A stretch of DNA of 64,000 nucleotides from Paractinoplanes tereljensis (lineage in GTDB: Bacteria > Actinomycetota > Actinomycetes > Mycobacteriales > Micromonosporaceae): the NCBI RefSeq assembly GCF_016862435.1, contig NZ_BOMY01000022.1, forward strand, positions 1 through 64,000, written 5' to 3'. The notes beneath the pieces were generated by a model. That model saw nothing but the letters and a program-made list of their open reading frames with translations. It made no database searches and was not told where the DNA came from. A program made the position numbers and the translations under genes. Below are positions 1-9,280 of the stretch, piece by piece (the stretch's first letter is position 1; every line of letters starts with the position of its first letter).

Positions 1-46
1 CACGGCAAGCCGGAAGAACGCAGCCCGGCAAGCCGGAAAGACGCGG
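1..46. repeat. Two copies of a 23-bp tandem repeat at the left edge
   Basis: Positions 1-23 and 24-46 are imperfect tandem copies sharing a CGGCAAGCCGGAA core. The array may continue beyond the window. No gene is seen in 1-145. A different 23-bp array lies outside the other 76-bp element at 24437-24505. Confidence 0.6.
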
Positions 47-70
47 CTCGGCTAGGCGGGCGGACGCGGT

Positions 71-146
71 CGTCATGTTGACGGTCAATATGACATCAAC
101 ACGTCAACATCTGGGTGTGGCGTCAATGTTGATTCAGTCAACACGT
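71..146 (+). repeat. 76-bp GTCAA-rich element, left copy
   Basis: This AT-richer block begins CGTCATGTTGAC and ends CAGTCAACACGT. It contains about seven copies of TGTTGAY or its complement RTCAACA, including TGTTGA-N5-TCAACA at 129-145. The same 76-bp element occurs in opposite orientation at 24308-24383. The outer 30 and inner 26 bp match with two mismatches, while the central 20 bp differ. This copy overlaps the stop codon of the amylase gene (146-148). Its function is unknown: multi-site operator, mobile palindromic repeat or transposon end are all possible. Confidence 0.75.
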
Positions 147-1363
147 CAATATGTACTGATCGACCAACCCAGCGGTGGGAGGGCGGCGGTGCCGTCGGGG
201 TTGGTCGTCGCCTCGCCGGCCTCGTGGGTCCAGTCGGCCGGCGGCAGCTTGGCTACGGCGCGGCGATCGCCGAAATTCAAGGCTACGGCCACGGCGTTCT
301 CCCCCGCCTTCAGGGTGTATGCCAGGACACCGTCACCCAGGGTGTGCACCTCGGCGGTGGCGCGGACCAGCCACGGGTTGCGCCGGCGGATGCCGATCAG
401 CTGCTGGTGCAGGTGCTGGATGTCCAGGCCGTAGTCGCCCAGGTCGGCGGGGGTGGGTGGGAACTCGGGGCGGATCGCGTCGTCGCCGCCCTCGCGTTCC
501 TCCTTCACGGCCTGCCAGCCGCGTTCGTCGCCCGCGTAGATCGACGGGACGCCGCCGACGGTGAACAGGACGGCCAGAGCGTGCGGCAGATGGCCGGGTT
601 CGGTCAGGCGGCTGGCTATCCGGGTCACGTCGTGGTTGCCGACGAAGGTCTGCGGCGCGAACGTGTCGAGCATTTCGTTGTGCCGGCCCAGGGCCCAGGC
701 CAGCTCGTGCGGGTTGACGTCGTTCAGCGAGCTCCAGATCGCCTTCCACAGCTCGTACTGGGTGACGGTGTCCAGGCCGCCCTCCTGCACGTACGCCTCG
801 TAGTCGCCGTGGATGACCTCGCCGCTGAACCAGACGCCGGGGTGTTTTTCGCGGGTGCGGTCGGTGACCGTGCGCCAGAACGGGCGGGGTACGGCGTAGG
901 CGGCGTCCAGCCGCCACGCGTCTACGCCGCGTTCGGTCCAGTAGTCCAGAACGTTCGTCACCTGGTCGGCGACTGAAGGGTTGGCATGGTCGAGGACCAC
1001 CAGACTGCGGTGGCCCTCGAACACCCGGTAGTCGTCGCCCTCGGGGATCCACCACTCCTGGTGGCCGTACGAGCGGCCGACGTGGTTGAACACGCCGTCG
1101 AGCATTACCCGTACGCCTCGGGATTTTGCTTTTTGAATTAGCGCGACCAGGTCGTCTTCCGTGCCCAGCCGCGGGTCTATCCGGAAATGATCAGTGGTGT
1201 CGTAACCGTGCGACTCGGCGGCGAAGACCGGGCCGAGCATCAGGCCGTTGCAGCCCAGCTCGAGCAGGTGGTCGAGCCAGCCCTCCAGCGCCGGCAGCTT
1301 CCGCTTGCCGAGGAAGCCGAGCGGATAGACGTGCCACCAGATCGCATGGTCGGGCCAGTTCAT
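146..1363 (-). CDS. GH13 alpha-amylase-family glycosidase
   Basis: A 405-residue protein with no signal peptide, so probably cytoplasmic. The four GH13 regions are visible: DGVFNHV (region I), GVDAWRLDAAY with the nucleophile Asp (region II), GEVI with the general acid/base Glu (region III) and FVGNHD with the transition-state Asp (region IV). It is short for an amylase and has little room for a B domain. The family hydrolyses or transfers alpha-glucosidic bonds; I cannot tell maltodextrin glucosidase, trehalose-related or other activity. It lies 10 bp downstream of the serine-hydrolase gene on the same strand and may be co-transcribed. Its last codon and stop fall at the edge of the 76-bp repeat. 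Confidence 0.9.
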   Translation of the reverse strand: MNWPDHAIWWHVYPLGFLGKRKLPALEGWLDHLLELGCNGLMLGPVFAAESHGYDTTDHFRIDPRLGTEDDLVALIQKAKSRGVRVMLDGVFNHVGRSYGHQEWWIPEGDDYRVFEGHRSLVVLDHANPSVADQVTNVLDYWTERGVDAWRLDAAYAVPRPFWRTVTDRTREKHPGVWFSGEVIHGDYEAYVQEGGLDTVTQYELWKAIWSSLNDVNPHELAWALGRHNEMLDTFAPQTFVGNHDVTRIASRLTEPGHLPHALAVLFTVGGVPSIYAGDERGWQAVKEEREGGDDAIRPEFPPTPADLGDYGLDIQHLHQQLIGIRRRNPWLVRATAEVHTLGDGVLAYTLKAGENAVAVALNFGDRRAVAKLPPADWTHEAGEATTNPDGTAALPPLGWSISTY

Positions 1364-1373
1364 GCCGCTGAGG

Positions 1374-2558
1374 CTACGCTCCGCACAGGGCGTCGTTGAT
1401 CAGGTCGGTGGCGATGTCGACGGTCGGCCTCGACACACCGGGGTCGGGCTGGAGCGAATCGGTGTTGATCGAGACGATCACGCTGCGTTTGCCGTCGGCG
1501 CTGATGCCGTTGCGGGTCTTGAAGCCCATGATGTCGCCGCCGTGCGCCCACGCGCCGCCGCAGTCGTTGGGGACCCACATCAGGCCGAGGCCATAGCGGG
1601 CGCCGGGCCAGTTCGTCGCGAACTCGGGGCTGACCGGGACGGTGCGCTGCATCTCGGCGAGCTGGGCCGGCTTGAGCACCCGGCCGCCGATCAGGGCCTT
1701 CAGGAACGTGTTGCTGTCGGCGCCGGTGCTGATCATCTCGCCGGCCGCGCCGCCCCAGGTCGGGTTCTGCCGGGTGGCGTCGATGGCCGGGCCGTAGTCG
1801 GGGTCGTCCTCGGTGGCGTCCGGGCCGGAGAAGCGCTCGTAGCCGACCGCGTGCGGGCCGGGGATGTCCGGGTTGGCGGCGGGCAGGTAGGTGTGCCGCA
1901 GGCCGAGCGGCTTGACGATCCGGTTACGCACCTCGGTCCGCCAGTCGTGGCCGGTCACCGCCTTGATGATCAGCCCGGCCAGCTGGTAGTTGGTGTTCGA
2001 GTACGACCAGGAGGTGCCGGGGGCGAACTGCGGCGGGAAGGTCATCGCGGTGGCCACCGCCTGCTCGGCGGTCACCGTGTCGAAGCGGTGCTGCTCGAAG
2101 CCCTCCTGGGAGAAGTACCAGGTGTAGCCGGCCAGGTAGTCGGTGAGGCCGCTGGTGTGCTGGAGCAGCTGCCGTACGGTGATCTTCTTGCCGTCGTTGC
2201 CGTTGCCCTGCACCACGCCGCGCAGCCAGTGGTCCACGGTGTCGTCCAGCGACAGTTTGCGCTCCCCGACCAGCTGCAGGACGGTGGCCGACACGTACGT
2301 CTTGGTGAAGCTGCCGATCCGGAACCGGGCGTCCCACGGGACCGGGGTCTTCCGGTCGACGTCGCCGTAGCCACTGCGGACCTTGATCGTCGTGCCGCGG
2401 CCGGTCGAAAGTTCGGCCAGGACGCCGGGTGCGCCTTGCCGGAGAAGTTTGTCGGCGTCGGCTTGCATCGCGTGCCGGGTCCCCGCTTGAAAGGACGTTC
2501 CGGCCGTGGTGCCCACCAGCGTTAGAGCTCCGATGACTGCGATCAATGCTCGTCTCAT
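1374..2558 (-). CDS. Secreted serine hydrolase (class C beta-lactamase / DD-peptidase fold)
   Basis: A 394-residue protein starting MRRALIAVIGALTLVG. This ATG gives a clean signal peptide; the frame is open further upstream. The active-site SxxK motif is IGSFTK, the YxN motif is YSN, and the third motif (KTG equivalent) is AHGGD. The family includes D-alanyl-D-alanine carboxypeptidases, esterases and class C beta-lactamases. Length and motifs suit a secreted DD-carboxypeptidase or esterase and do not prove beta-lactamase activity. It is divergent from the kinase gene at 2690, with 131 bp between them. Confidence 0.88.
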   Translation of the reverse strand: MRRALIAVIGALTLVGTTAGTSFQAGTRHAMQADADKLLRQGAPGVLAELSTGRGTTIKVRSGYGDVDRKTPVPWDARFRIGSFTKTYVSATVLQLVGERKLSLDDTVDHWLRGVVQGNGNDGKKITVRQLLQHTSGLTDYLAGYTWYFSQEGFEQHRFDTVTAEQAVATAMTFPPQFAPGTSWSYSNTNYQLAGLIIKAVTGHDWRTEVRNRIVKPLGLRHTYLPAANPDIPGPHAVGYERFSGPDATEDDPDYGPAIDATRQNPTWGGAAGEMISTGADSNTFLKALIGGRVLKPAQLAEMQRTVPVSPEFATNWPGARYGLGLMWVPNDCGGAWAHGGDIMGFKTRNGISADGKRSVIVSINTDSLQPDPGVSRPTVDIATDLINDALCGA

Positions 2559-2689
2559 GCCGTCGACGCTAGGCAAGACATCGACGGCTATCTTCACCCC
2601 TGGCTGGGAGCCGGTCTACCACCAGAGGGGTAGACGCCCTCCCCTTCCGAGCGGATGCCATACCCGGGCGGTCTGGATAGCGTGGGCGG

Positions 2690-3787
2690 GTGCGAACACT
2701 GCTGCGACCGGTCCTGGCCGACGTGCTGCTCGCGATCCTGCTCACCGTCCTGACGGTGGTCACGCTGGTCGGCCAGCCGGGCGCCCCGGCGCCGGTGGCC
2801 CTGGTGCTGGCCGCGCTGTCGGTCGCGCCGGTCGCGCTGCGGCAGGTCGCGCCGGTGCTGACCATGCTGGTGATGATCGCCGCGGTCGGGCTGGCCAGCC
2901 TGCTCGGCTACGGAGATCTGCCCAGCAACGGCATCGGCCTGCTGGTGGCGATGTTCTCGGTGGCGACGCTGCGGTCCCGGCGGGTGGCGGCGGCGATGTT
3001 CGCGACCACCTCGGCCGTACTCGTGCTGATGTTCGCGTCCATGCTCGACGTGGTGGTCTGGTCGCAGCTGGCCCAGTCGGCGCTGATCCTGGCGGGCGCG
3101 TGGGTGCTCGGCGAGGGCACCCAGCGCTGGGCGCGGCGCACCAAACAGCTGGCCGAGAGCGCGGCCCGGGCGGTCGCCGACGAGCGGGTGCGGATCGCCC
3201 GCGAACTGCACGACATCCTGGCCCACCACATGTCGGTGATCTCGCTGCAGGCCGGCCTGGCCGAGTACGTTCTCGAGTCCGACGGGCCGACCGCTCGCAA
3301 GGCCATCGGCACGGTGGCCGACACCGGGCGGGAGGCGATGCTGGAGATGCGCCGGCTGCTCGACGTGCTGCGGGTGGACCGCGACGAGGAACCCGACCTG
3401 CGGCCGCAGCCGGGCCTGGAGATGCTGGACGAGCTGATCGCCCGCACCCGCACCGCCGGGCCGGCCGTCACGGTGGTGGTCAGCGGAGCGGCTCGTTCGC
3501 TGCCACCGGGGCCGGACCTGTGCGCTTACCGGATGGTGCAGGAGTCGCTGACCAATGTGCTCAAACACGCCGGGACGGGCGGCGCCCAGGTGGCGCTCGA
3601 GTACGGTCCGCACACCCTGACCATCCGGGTCACCGACGACGGCCCGGCCGTGCGCGGCTACCACGAGGGGCACGGCATCCGCGGCATGCGCGAGCGGGCT
3701 TCGCTGTACGGCGGCGTGCTGACCGCCGGACCGCGCTCGTCCGGCGGCTTCGTGGTGTCGCTGCGTCTCCCGCTGGCGGAACAGTGA
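2690..3787 (+). CDS. NarL/DesK-type sensor histidine kinase
   Basis: A 365-residue kinase with a GTG start. The N-terminal ~135 residues hold several hydrophobic helices with no obvious extracytoplasmic domain. A coiled linker leads to a HisKA_3 dimerisation domain with the phosphoacceptor in ARELHDILAHH. The HATPase_c domain near the C terminus has a GHGIRGMRERA G-box. The stop overlaps the response-regulator start by 4 bp (GTGA), so the two form a pair. The signal is unknown. Divergence from the serine hydrolase leaves open that it senses cell-envelope stress. Confidence 0.93.
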   Translation: MRTLLRPVLADVLLAILLTVLTVVTLVGQPGAPAPVALVLAALSVAPVALRQVAPVLTMLVMIAAVGLASLLGYGDLPSNGIGLLVAMFSVATLRSRRVAAAMFATTSAVLVLMFASMLDVVVWSQLAQSALILAGAWVLGEGTQRWARRTKQLAESAARAVADERVRIARELHDILAHHMSVISLQAGLAEYVLESDGPTARKAIGTVADTGREAMLEMRRLLDVLRVDRDEEPDLRPQPGLEMLDELIARTRTAGPAVTVVVSGAARSLPPGPDLCAYRMVQESLTNVLKHAGTGGAQVALEYGPHTLTIRVTDDGPAVRGYHEGHGIRGMRERASLYGGVLTAGPRSSGGFVVSLRLPLAEQ

Positions 3788-4449
3788 GCGTGCGGGTGCT
3801 GGTCGCCGACGATCAGCCGCTGATCCGGGCCGGGCTGGTCGCGCTGTTCCGGGCGGCCGACGGGCTCGAGGTGGCCGGCGAGGCCGCCGACGGCGCCGAG
3901 GCGGTGGCGCTGACCGCGCAGACCCGGCCCGACGTGGTGCTGATGGACATCCGGATGCCGATCCTGGACGGCATCGCGGCCACCCGGCAGATCCTCGCCG
4001 CCACCGGCCCGCGACCGAAAGTGATCGTGCTGACCACCTTCGACCTGGACGAGTACGTGTACGGCGCGCTCGGCGAGGGCGCGGCCGGTTTCCTGCTCAA
4101 GGACACCCCGCCCGACCGGATCATCAGCGCGATCCACACCATCGCGGCCGGCGACATCCTGCTCGCGCCCCGGATCACCCACCGGCTGATCGAGACGCAC
4201 GCCCGGCGGCACCGGGCCACCGCCGGCAGTCATCGCCTCGGCGAACTGACCGCTCGCGAGACCGAGGTGCTGCGGCTGGTCGGCAACGGGCTCACCAACG
4301 GCCAGATCGCCGCCCGGCTGCTGGTCAGCGAGGCCACCGTGAAGACCCACCTGAAACACACGATGTCCAAACTGCACCTGTCCAGTCGCGCCCAGGCGGT
4401 GGTCCTGGCCTACGAAACCGGCCTCGTCGTCCCCGGCGACCCGGGCTGA
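3784..4449 (+). CDS. LuxR/NarL-family response regulator
   Basis: A 221-residue regulator starting at the GTG inside the kinase stop (VSVRVLVADDQ). The receiver domain has the acidic pair DD near residue 10 and the phosphoacceptor Asp in VVLMDIRMPILDG. A C-terminal LuxR-type helix-turn-helix follows (LTARETEVLRLVGNGLTNGQ, then EATVKTHLKHTMSKL). It is the partner of the kinase just upstream. Confidence 0.94.
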   Translation: MSVRVLVADDQPLIRAGLVALFRAADGLEVAGEAADGAEAVALTAQTRPDVVLMDIRMPILDGIAATRQILAATGPRPKVIVLTTFDLDEYVYGALGEGAAGFLLKDTPPDRIISAIHTIAAGDILLAPRITHRLIETHARRHRATAGSHRLGELTARETEVLRLVGNGLTNGQIAARLLVSEATVKTHLKHTMSKLHLSSRAQAVVLAYETGLVVPGDPG

Positions 4450-4468
4450 ACTGGTTCAATCTGGAGCC

Positions 4469-5368
4469 ATGAAGCCACGCTCCTACTTCGGCCCGGACGA
4501 TCTGGCCGCCATGCAGCGTCTCGTCCAGCGCAGCTGGACCACGGACAGCCATTGGCACCTGGGCGACCTCGGCTGGCAGCGCCCGTCGATGGCCGACCGC
4601 CGGATCGCCCTGTGGGAGGACGACGAGGCCGGCCAGGTTGTCGCGTGGGCTTGGATCTCGGCGCCGGCGCGGCTCGAGATGCAGGCACCCGCGGGGCTGA
4701 CCGGGGACGTCCTGGCTTGGTTCGACCAGGAGGCCGCCGGTGAGCAGCAGACGGTCACCGTGGTGGAGACCGACGCCGCCCTCGTCGAGGAGCTGTCCGC
4801 GGCCGGCTACCGGCCGGTGGACGATGAGCCGTTCTTCCGGCACTGCCTGCGCGACCTCGACGATTCGCTGCCCGCTCCCCGGTTGCCGGGCGGCTATCTG
4901 GTGCGGGCGGTCCGACCGGGCGAGCTGGCGGCCCGCGCCGCCGTGCACCGGGCCGCCTGGCGGCCCGGACGGCTCGGCGAGATGCAGGTGCCGCCGGTCG
5001 ACCTCGGCGACGGCGAGTCCGGCATGACCACGAAGCGGTACGCCGACATCGTCAGCCACTGGCCGTACCGGTCCGATCTGGACCTGGTCGTCGAGGCGCC
5101 GGACGGCCGCCTGGTCGGGACGGCTCTCGGCTGGCTCGACGAGGTCAACCGGGTCGCCCTGCTCGAACCGGTCGGCGTCGACCCCGAGCACGGCCGGCGC
5201 GGGCTCGGCGTGGCGGTCAGCCTGGCCTGCCTGCACGCCATGCGCGACGCCGGCGCCACTCAGGCGGTGGTCTGCCCGCGCGGCGACGACGCCTACCCGG
5301 TCCCCCGCCGCCTCTACCATGCCGTCGGCTTCCGCGACGCCGGACGGACGGTCACCTACCGACGCTGA
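4469..5368 (+). CDS. GNAT-family N-acetyltransferase, probably two GNAT domains
   Basis: A 299-residue protein starting 19 bp after the response regulator. The C-terminal half has the acetyl-CoA-binding motif A (VGVDPEHGRRGLGVAVS) and a typical closing segment (RRLYHAVGFRDAG). The N-terminal ~130 residues look like a degenerate GNAT fold without a clear motif A. The substrate is unknown. A hairpin at 5374-5407 ends the transcription unit. Confidence 0.85.
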   Translation: MKPRSYFGPDDLAAMQRLVQRSWTTDSHWHLGDLGWQRPSMADRRIALWEDDEAGQVVAWAWISAPARLEMQAPAGLTGDVLAWFDQEAAGEQQTVTVVETDAALVEELSAAGYRPVDDEPFFRHCLRDLDDSLPAPRLPGGYLVRAVRPGELAARAAVHRAAWRPGRLGEMQVPPVDLGDGESGMTTKRYADIVSHWPYRSDLDLVVEAPDGRLVGTALGWLDEVNRVALLEPVGVDPEHGRRGLGVAVSLACLHAMRDAGATQAVVCPRGDDAYPVPRRLYHAVGFRDAGRTVTYRR

Positions 5369-5373
5369 AATCC

Positions 5374-5407
5374 GGTGGCCCGGGCGTGTCCCGACGCCCG
5401 GGTCACC
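5374..5407. terminator. Bidirectional terminator hairpin
   Basis: CCCGGGCGT (5379-5387) and ACGCCCGGG (5394-5402) form a perfect 9-bp stem with a 6-nt loop. The stem is extended by GGTG/CACC with one mismatch. It lies between the convergent GNAT and lyase genes. Confidence 0.75.
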
Positions 5408-5415
5408 GGACGGTG

Positions 5416-7050
5416 TTACGCCGGGTCGACGGCGAGGGCGTCGAAGATGAAGTTCGGGCTGAGGAAGGTGTCCCCGCTCGAACCGCTCAGCACCGACACC
5501 GAGATGGTGTTGTTGCCCGCTTTCAGCGCGCTGGCCGGCACCGTGAACGTGTACGTGGTGTTCACGCCCCGCCAGGTGCCGCGGGTGACGCCGCGCGAGT
5601 TGAGGTTGGTGGGTGCGGGCGAGGCCGAGGCCGGCGAGGTGTAACTGCCGATCGAGATGGCCGGCCGGCCGCCGGCGAACGCCCCGGTGGTGGCGATCCG
5701 CACCTTGACCCCGGCGGCGGGCACCGAGGACAGCGGCAGGGTGACCGCGAGCGGCGAGTTGACCGACTTGAACTCGGCCATCGGCAGGGTCGCGGCCGAG
5801 GTGACCGCGCCGGTCCAGGCCGACATCCGGGAGTCGGACGGGTGCATCGTCTCGATCTTGTCGGCGTTCTTGAACCCGGCCGGGGTGCCGTCGAACGCGC
5901 CGAGCTGCAGCAGCGTGCCGCTGGCCGGGACGTCGCCGGTCAGGGCCAGGGTGCTTGTCGCGCCGGCGGTCACGGTGACCGACTTGGTCGCGCCGACCGC
6001 GAGCTCACCCGCGTACAGCGTCGCGGTGTAGGTGCCCGGCCGCACGTGTCCGATCAGGAACTGCCCGGACTTGCTCTGCCCCCAGTACTGCCCGTTGGGC
6101 CCGGCGAGAGCGACGGTCCCGCGCTGGCCGTTCCACGACCCGCCGCTGGTTCCGCTCACCGCGCCACGCGCGGCATTCGAGAGAAGACCCGGGATGTACG
6201 CCGAGAGAAAGTCCAGACTCCGACCGGCCGGGAGCGCACCGTCGGTGACCGCCATCGCGTACGGCCCGTGCAGGCCCAGCCGCAGCCCCTCGGTGTTGTA
6301 GTGCCCGCTGAACATGTAGTTGGTGATGTTCACGGCGCCGCCGGTGTCGTTCACCTCGATGTCCCGGAAGAACGGTCCGCCCGAGGTCAGCTCGTTGGTG
6401 CCGGGAATGATGTACACCCCGTGCCCGTTGCCGGACGCCCCGAACGACTGTTGTGCAACCAACCGCTGAGAGCTGTAGAACTTTGACGCGGTCTGACCGT
6501 TCGCGAAGCTGAAGACATCTGAACCTTCGACGGTGGCAGTACTGGAAGCAGTGCGCGCGGCGGCCGGCGACGTGGTCAGCAGGGACCCACTTACCCGGGT
6601 GATGAACCGGGCCTCACCGGGGTTCAGCGCCTTGGTGATGTTGGTGGCGATGTAGATGGTGTTGTCGTTCTTGCGGGCGAAGTAGTACATCGTCACGCCG
6701 ATGTCGGTGTTCGCGGCGGTGACCAGGAGCGCGCCGTTGCTGAACGTCTTGCTGGTGACCGCGGCCGACGACCACCCCGACTCGAACTGCCCGGCGGCCT
6801 GCCCGGACTGGGCCAGCTCGGTGCCGTTGTGCTTGAGCGAGCTGATGTTGCCGTTCGTCGCGTTGACCACGAACGTCAGTCCACTGCCGGTGTCGTACGT
6901 GATGTTGGTGGCCGCCGAGGCCCAGGGCTGGCCGCCGAACAGGCCGACACCGGCGAGCGCGGCCACCACGGCCACGCCACCGGCCAGCAGGCCACGCCGG
7001 CGCCTCGGGAGGCGCCGGTGCGAGGCGGGAGACGGAAGGTTGATCGACAT
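5416..7050 (-). CDS. Secreted rhamnogalacturonan lyase-like protein (PL4 type)
   Basis: A 544-residue protein with an Arg-rich leader (RRLPRRRRGLLAGG) and a signal peptide ending near ASA, possibly Tat-dependent. The order matches PL4 lyases: an N-terminal beta-sandwich domain (from TNITYDTGSGLTFVVNATNG), an FnIII-like middle domain (GTVALAGPNGQYWG, HVRPGTYTATLYAG) and a C-terminal carbohydrate-binding jelly roll ending FIFDALAVDPA. The family cleaves rhamnosyl-galacturonic acid bonds in pectin by beta-elimination. It starts 2 bp after the stop of the membrane protein gene upstream, so it is probably the last gene of a three-gene operon. Confidence 0.85.
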   Translation of the reverse strand: MSINLPSPASHRRLPRRRRGLLAGGVAVVAALAGVGLFGGQPWASAATNITYDTGSGLTFVVNATNGNISSLKHNGTELAQSGQAAGQFESGWSSAAVTSKTFSNGALLVTAANTDIGVTMYYFARKNDNTIYIATNITKALNPGEARFITRVSGSLLTTSPAAARTASSTATVEGSDVFSFANGQTASKFYSSQRLVAQQSFGASGNGHGVYIIPGTNELTSGGPFFRDIEVNDTGGAVNITNYMFSGHYNTEGLRLGLHGPYAMAVTDGALPAGRSLDFLSAYIPGLLSNAARGAVSGTSGGSWNGQRGTVALAGPNGQYWGQSKSGQFLIGHVRPGTYTATLYAGELAVGATKSVTVTAGATSTLALTGDVPASGTLLQLGAFDGTPAGFKNADKIETMHPSDSRMSAWTGAVTSAATLPMAEFKSVNSPLAVTLPLSSVPAAGVKVRIATTGAFAGGRPAISIGSYTSPASASPAPTNLNSRGVTRGTWRGVNTTYTFTVPASALKAGNNTISVSVLSGSSGDTFLSPNFIFDALAVDPA

Positions 7051-7052
7051 GC

Positions 7053-8084
7053 CTACCTGGTGGCCGCCAGCGACGGAAAGGTTGCCCGGGTTTCCACACT
7101 TTTTAGAAGAGTCACGATGATCAGCGCGAGACAACCGAGCGAACCGGCCACGGTAAGGTCCGCCGACTCGGCCAGCAGCGCCAGATAACCGATCGCCCCG
7201 GCCGATAGCGGCCGCCGCCGATCCACCGCGAACAGCAGGATCGACGCCACCGCGACCGGGAACCAGTAGTACGGGAATTGCACCGGATCGGTGACCACCC
7301 GCAGCACCGCGACCGACAGCGGCACCAGGGCGACCGCCCGCGGGTCGCGCCGGCTGCGCAGCGCGATCAGCGCCACTCCCCCGGACACGACGACGGCCTG
7401 GACCAGCCGGGTCACCCAGGTCACCTCGCTGATCAACGGTGACCACAGGGTCCCGGCACCGACCGCCCAGTGCAGCTCGAACATCGCGAAGTGCCCGGTC
7501 AGCACGAACGGCAGATAACTGCCGACGCCGAACGCCACGGCCAGGACCCCGGTGCGCACGGCCCGGCCGAACGGCGCCGCGGCGAGCAGGCCGGGAACAC
7601 CGAGAATCGCCCAGGGGGCGATCGCGAAGCCGAGACCGAGAGAGGCCGCTGCGGCGAGGTGCCGGCCGTTTCTTTGCAAACCGATGGCGTACGCCCACAG
7701 CAGTGGAATCGCGATCTCGGCCGGGTGCCCGTTCCAGGGCAGCGGAGCCAGCACCCAGAGCAGGGCCAGCCCACCCGCGAACAGTTCCCGGCGCAGGCTG
7801 CCCCGGCACAGCCACATCGCGCCCACCACGAGCGCGGCGCCGACCAGGCCGATCACCGGCAGCGCGGGCGTTCCGGCCGACCCGCCGATCAGCAGGATCC
7901 GGGCGACCAGCAGCTGGACCGGCCCGGCCTGGTTCCACGGCGTGGCGTAGACGTCGGCGAACCGGCCGTGCAGCATCAGGTCGCCGGCGGCCGCGAAGTC
8001 GGCCAGGTCCGGCGGCAGGGTGACGGTGAGAACGCCGGCGAGCGCCCCGAGCACGGCCGCGATGACCCACCGCGCATCTCTCAC
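7053..8084 (-). CDS. Polytopic membrane protein, GT87/GT-C-like
   Basis: A 343-residue protein with about nine or ten hydrophobic helices and an acidic first loop (PPDLADFAAAGDLMLHGRF), as in GT-C polyprenyl-phosphate-sugar transferases. It overlaps the upstream GT87 gene by 4 bp (ATGA), so the two probably act together. The glycosyltransferase role rests on context and topology; no diagnostic motif is complete. Confidence 0.65.
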   Translation of the reverse strand: MRDARWVIAAVLGALAGVLTVTLPPDLADFAAAGDLMLHGRFADVYATPWNQAGPVQLLVARILLIGGSAGTPALPVIGLVGAALVVGAMWLCRGSLRRELFAGGLALLWVLAPLPWNGHPAEIAIPLLWAYAIGLQRNGRHLAAAASLGLGFAIAPWAILGVPGLLAAAPFGRAVRTGVLAVAFGVGSYLPFVLTGHFAMFELHWAVGAGTLWSPLISEVTWVTRLVQAVVVSGGVALIALRSRRDPRAVALVPLSVAVLRVVTDPVQFPYYWFPVAVASILLFAVDRRRPLSAGAIGYLALLAESADLTVAGSLGCLALIIVTLLKSVETRATFPSLAATR

Positions 8085-9244
8085 GCGGCGACCGCCACCG
8101 CGCGGCGGACGCGGACGGCCGGGCGGACGCCGCCGACCGGGGTGGCCAGCAGGGCGGCGAACAGCAGCAGCTCGGCGGCGACCAGCCAGGACTGGCCGTC
8201 GGTGTGCCGCCCGAGGATCAGGGTCAGGTACGGGCCCGGGGCGGCCAGCAGGAACAGGCCGGGCAGGAACCGCACCCAGATCCGGGACGGCAGGCGATGC
8301 ACGACGACGAAGAGCATGATCCCGGCGTACGCCGAAAGCAGGAAGTGGACCTCGGAGATGCCACCCGCCAGGAAGGTCATCAGCAGCAGCACGTTTCCGA
8401 GCCAGACCGGCGACAGCCGGCTGCCGCCCCCGCGCCAGACCCGCCAGAGCACCGCGACCACGACCAGCGCGGAGGCCACCACCGCCGCCGTGTGCGGCGC
8501 GCCCTGGCCCTCGGCCCAGCCGCGCAGCGACAGGTTGTTGATCGAGTTGGTGCCGTGCAGGTTGGTGCCGCTGACCACGTAGCGCAGCACGTGCGGGAAG
8601 TCGAGCCCACCCGGCACCAGCAGCACCGACAGCACCAGCAGCCCACCGGCCGGCACCATCGTGCGCAGCAGCGCCGACCAGCGGCGGTGCAGGATCGGCA
8701 CCAGCAGCAGCGGCGCCAGCAGCGGTTTGATCAGCAGGCTGGCGGCAAGCAGGGCGCAGCCGAGCACCCAGCGGCCGCGATGGAAACAGAGCAGAACCCC
8801 GACCGCGATCGGGACGAGCAGTTCGCTGAGGTTGCCGAGGAACAGCGAGCGGGCCGCGATGACCCCGCCGAGCAGGCCCATGGTGGCCACCGCGAAGATC
8901 GCCAGCCGGTGCGGCCGGGGCGCGGCGCGGGCGATGAGCAGGGCGGCGAGCAGCAACGCGGCCGCGCCGGCCACCACCCAGCCGGCGAACGCGGCGCCGA
9001 CCGAGCCGAACGCGGTCGGCAGCAGCGCGACCGCCGCGGTGGGCGGGTAGACGAACAGCGGGTCGGCGAAGACCGAGACGCCGTCGAGCAGGCCGGTCGC
9101 GGCGTTGCGCAGCGGCAGGAAGTCCATGCCGGGCACGATCCAGCCACCGAGCACGTCATACAGTTCCGGCCCGGCGAAGAGCAGCGCGACCGCGATCAGC
9201 AAAACCCCACCCGTGCGCGGCGACACTCGGCTCAGCAGGTTCAC
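8081..9244 (-). CDS. GT87-family membrane glycosyltransferase
   Basis: A 387-residue protein with about ten membrane segments. The first periplasmic loop contains Asp in PGMDFLPLRNAATGLLDG, followed by FVYPPTAAVALLP, both typical of GT87 (DUF2029) mannosyltransferases that use polyprenyl-phosphate sugars. It is the first gene of the operon that ends with the lyase. The acceptor is unknown; lipoglycan or protein mannosylation are possible. Confidence 0.82.
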   Translation of the reverse strand: MNLLSRVSPRTGGVLLIAVALLFAGPELYDVLGGWIVPGMDFLPLRNAATGLLDGVSVFADPLFVYPPTAAVALLPTAFGSVGAAFAGWVVAGAAALLLAALLIARAAPRPHRLAIFAVATMGLLGGVIAARSLFLGNLSELLVPIAVGVLLCFHRGRWVLGCALLAASLLIKPLLAPLLLVPILHRRWSALLRTMVPAGGLLVLSVLLVPGGLDFPHVLRYVVSGTNLHGTNSINNLSLRGWAEGQGAPHTAAVVASALVVVAVLWRVWRGGGSRLSPVWLGNVLLLMTFLAGGISEVHFLLSAYAGIMLFVVVHRLPSRIWVRFLPGLFLLAAPGPYLTLILGRHTDGQSWLVAAELLLFAALLATPVGGVRPAVRVRRAVAVAA

Positions 9245-9280
9245 ACCAGCCCGATCGGCCGCGCGCAGGGCGCGGCTGAG

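Noticed and set aside
1362-2525. Long plus-strand open frame opposite the serine hydrolase
   Set aside because: It is antisense to a gene with clear motifs. High GC with G/C third positions opens long frames on the other strand; its translation has no recognisable domain.
1374-2558. Calling the serine hydrolase a beta-lactamase resistance gene
   Set aside because: SxxK, YxN and HGG are shared by carboxypeptidases and esterases; nothing in the sequence singles out beta-lactam hydrolysis.
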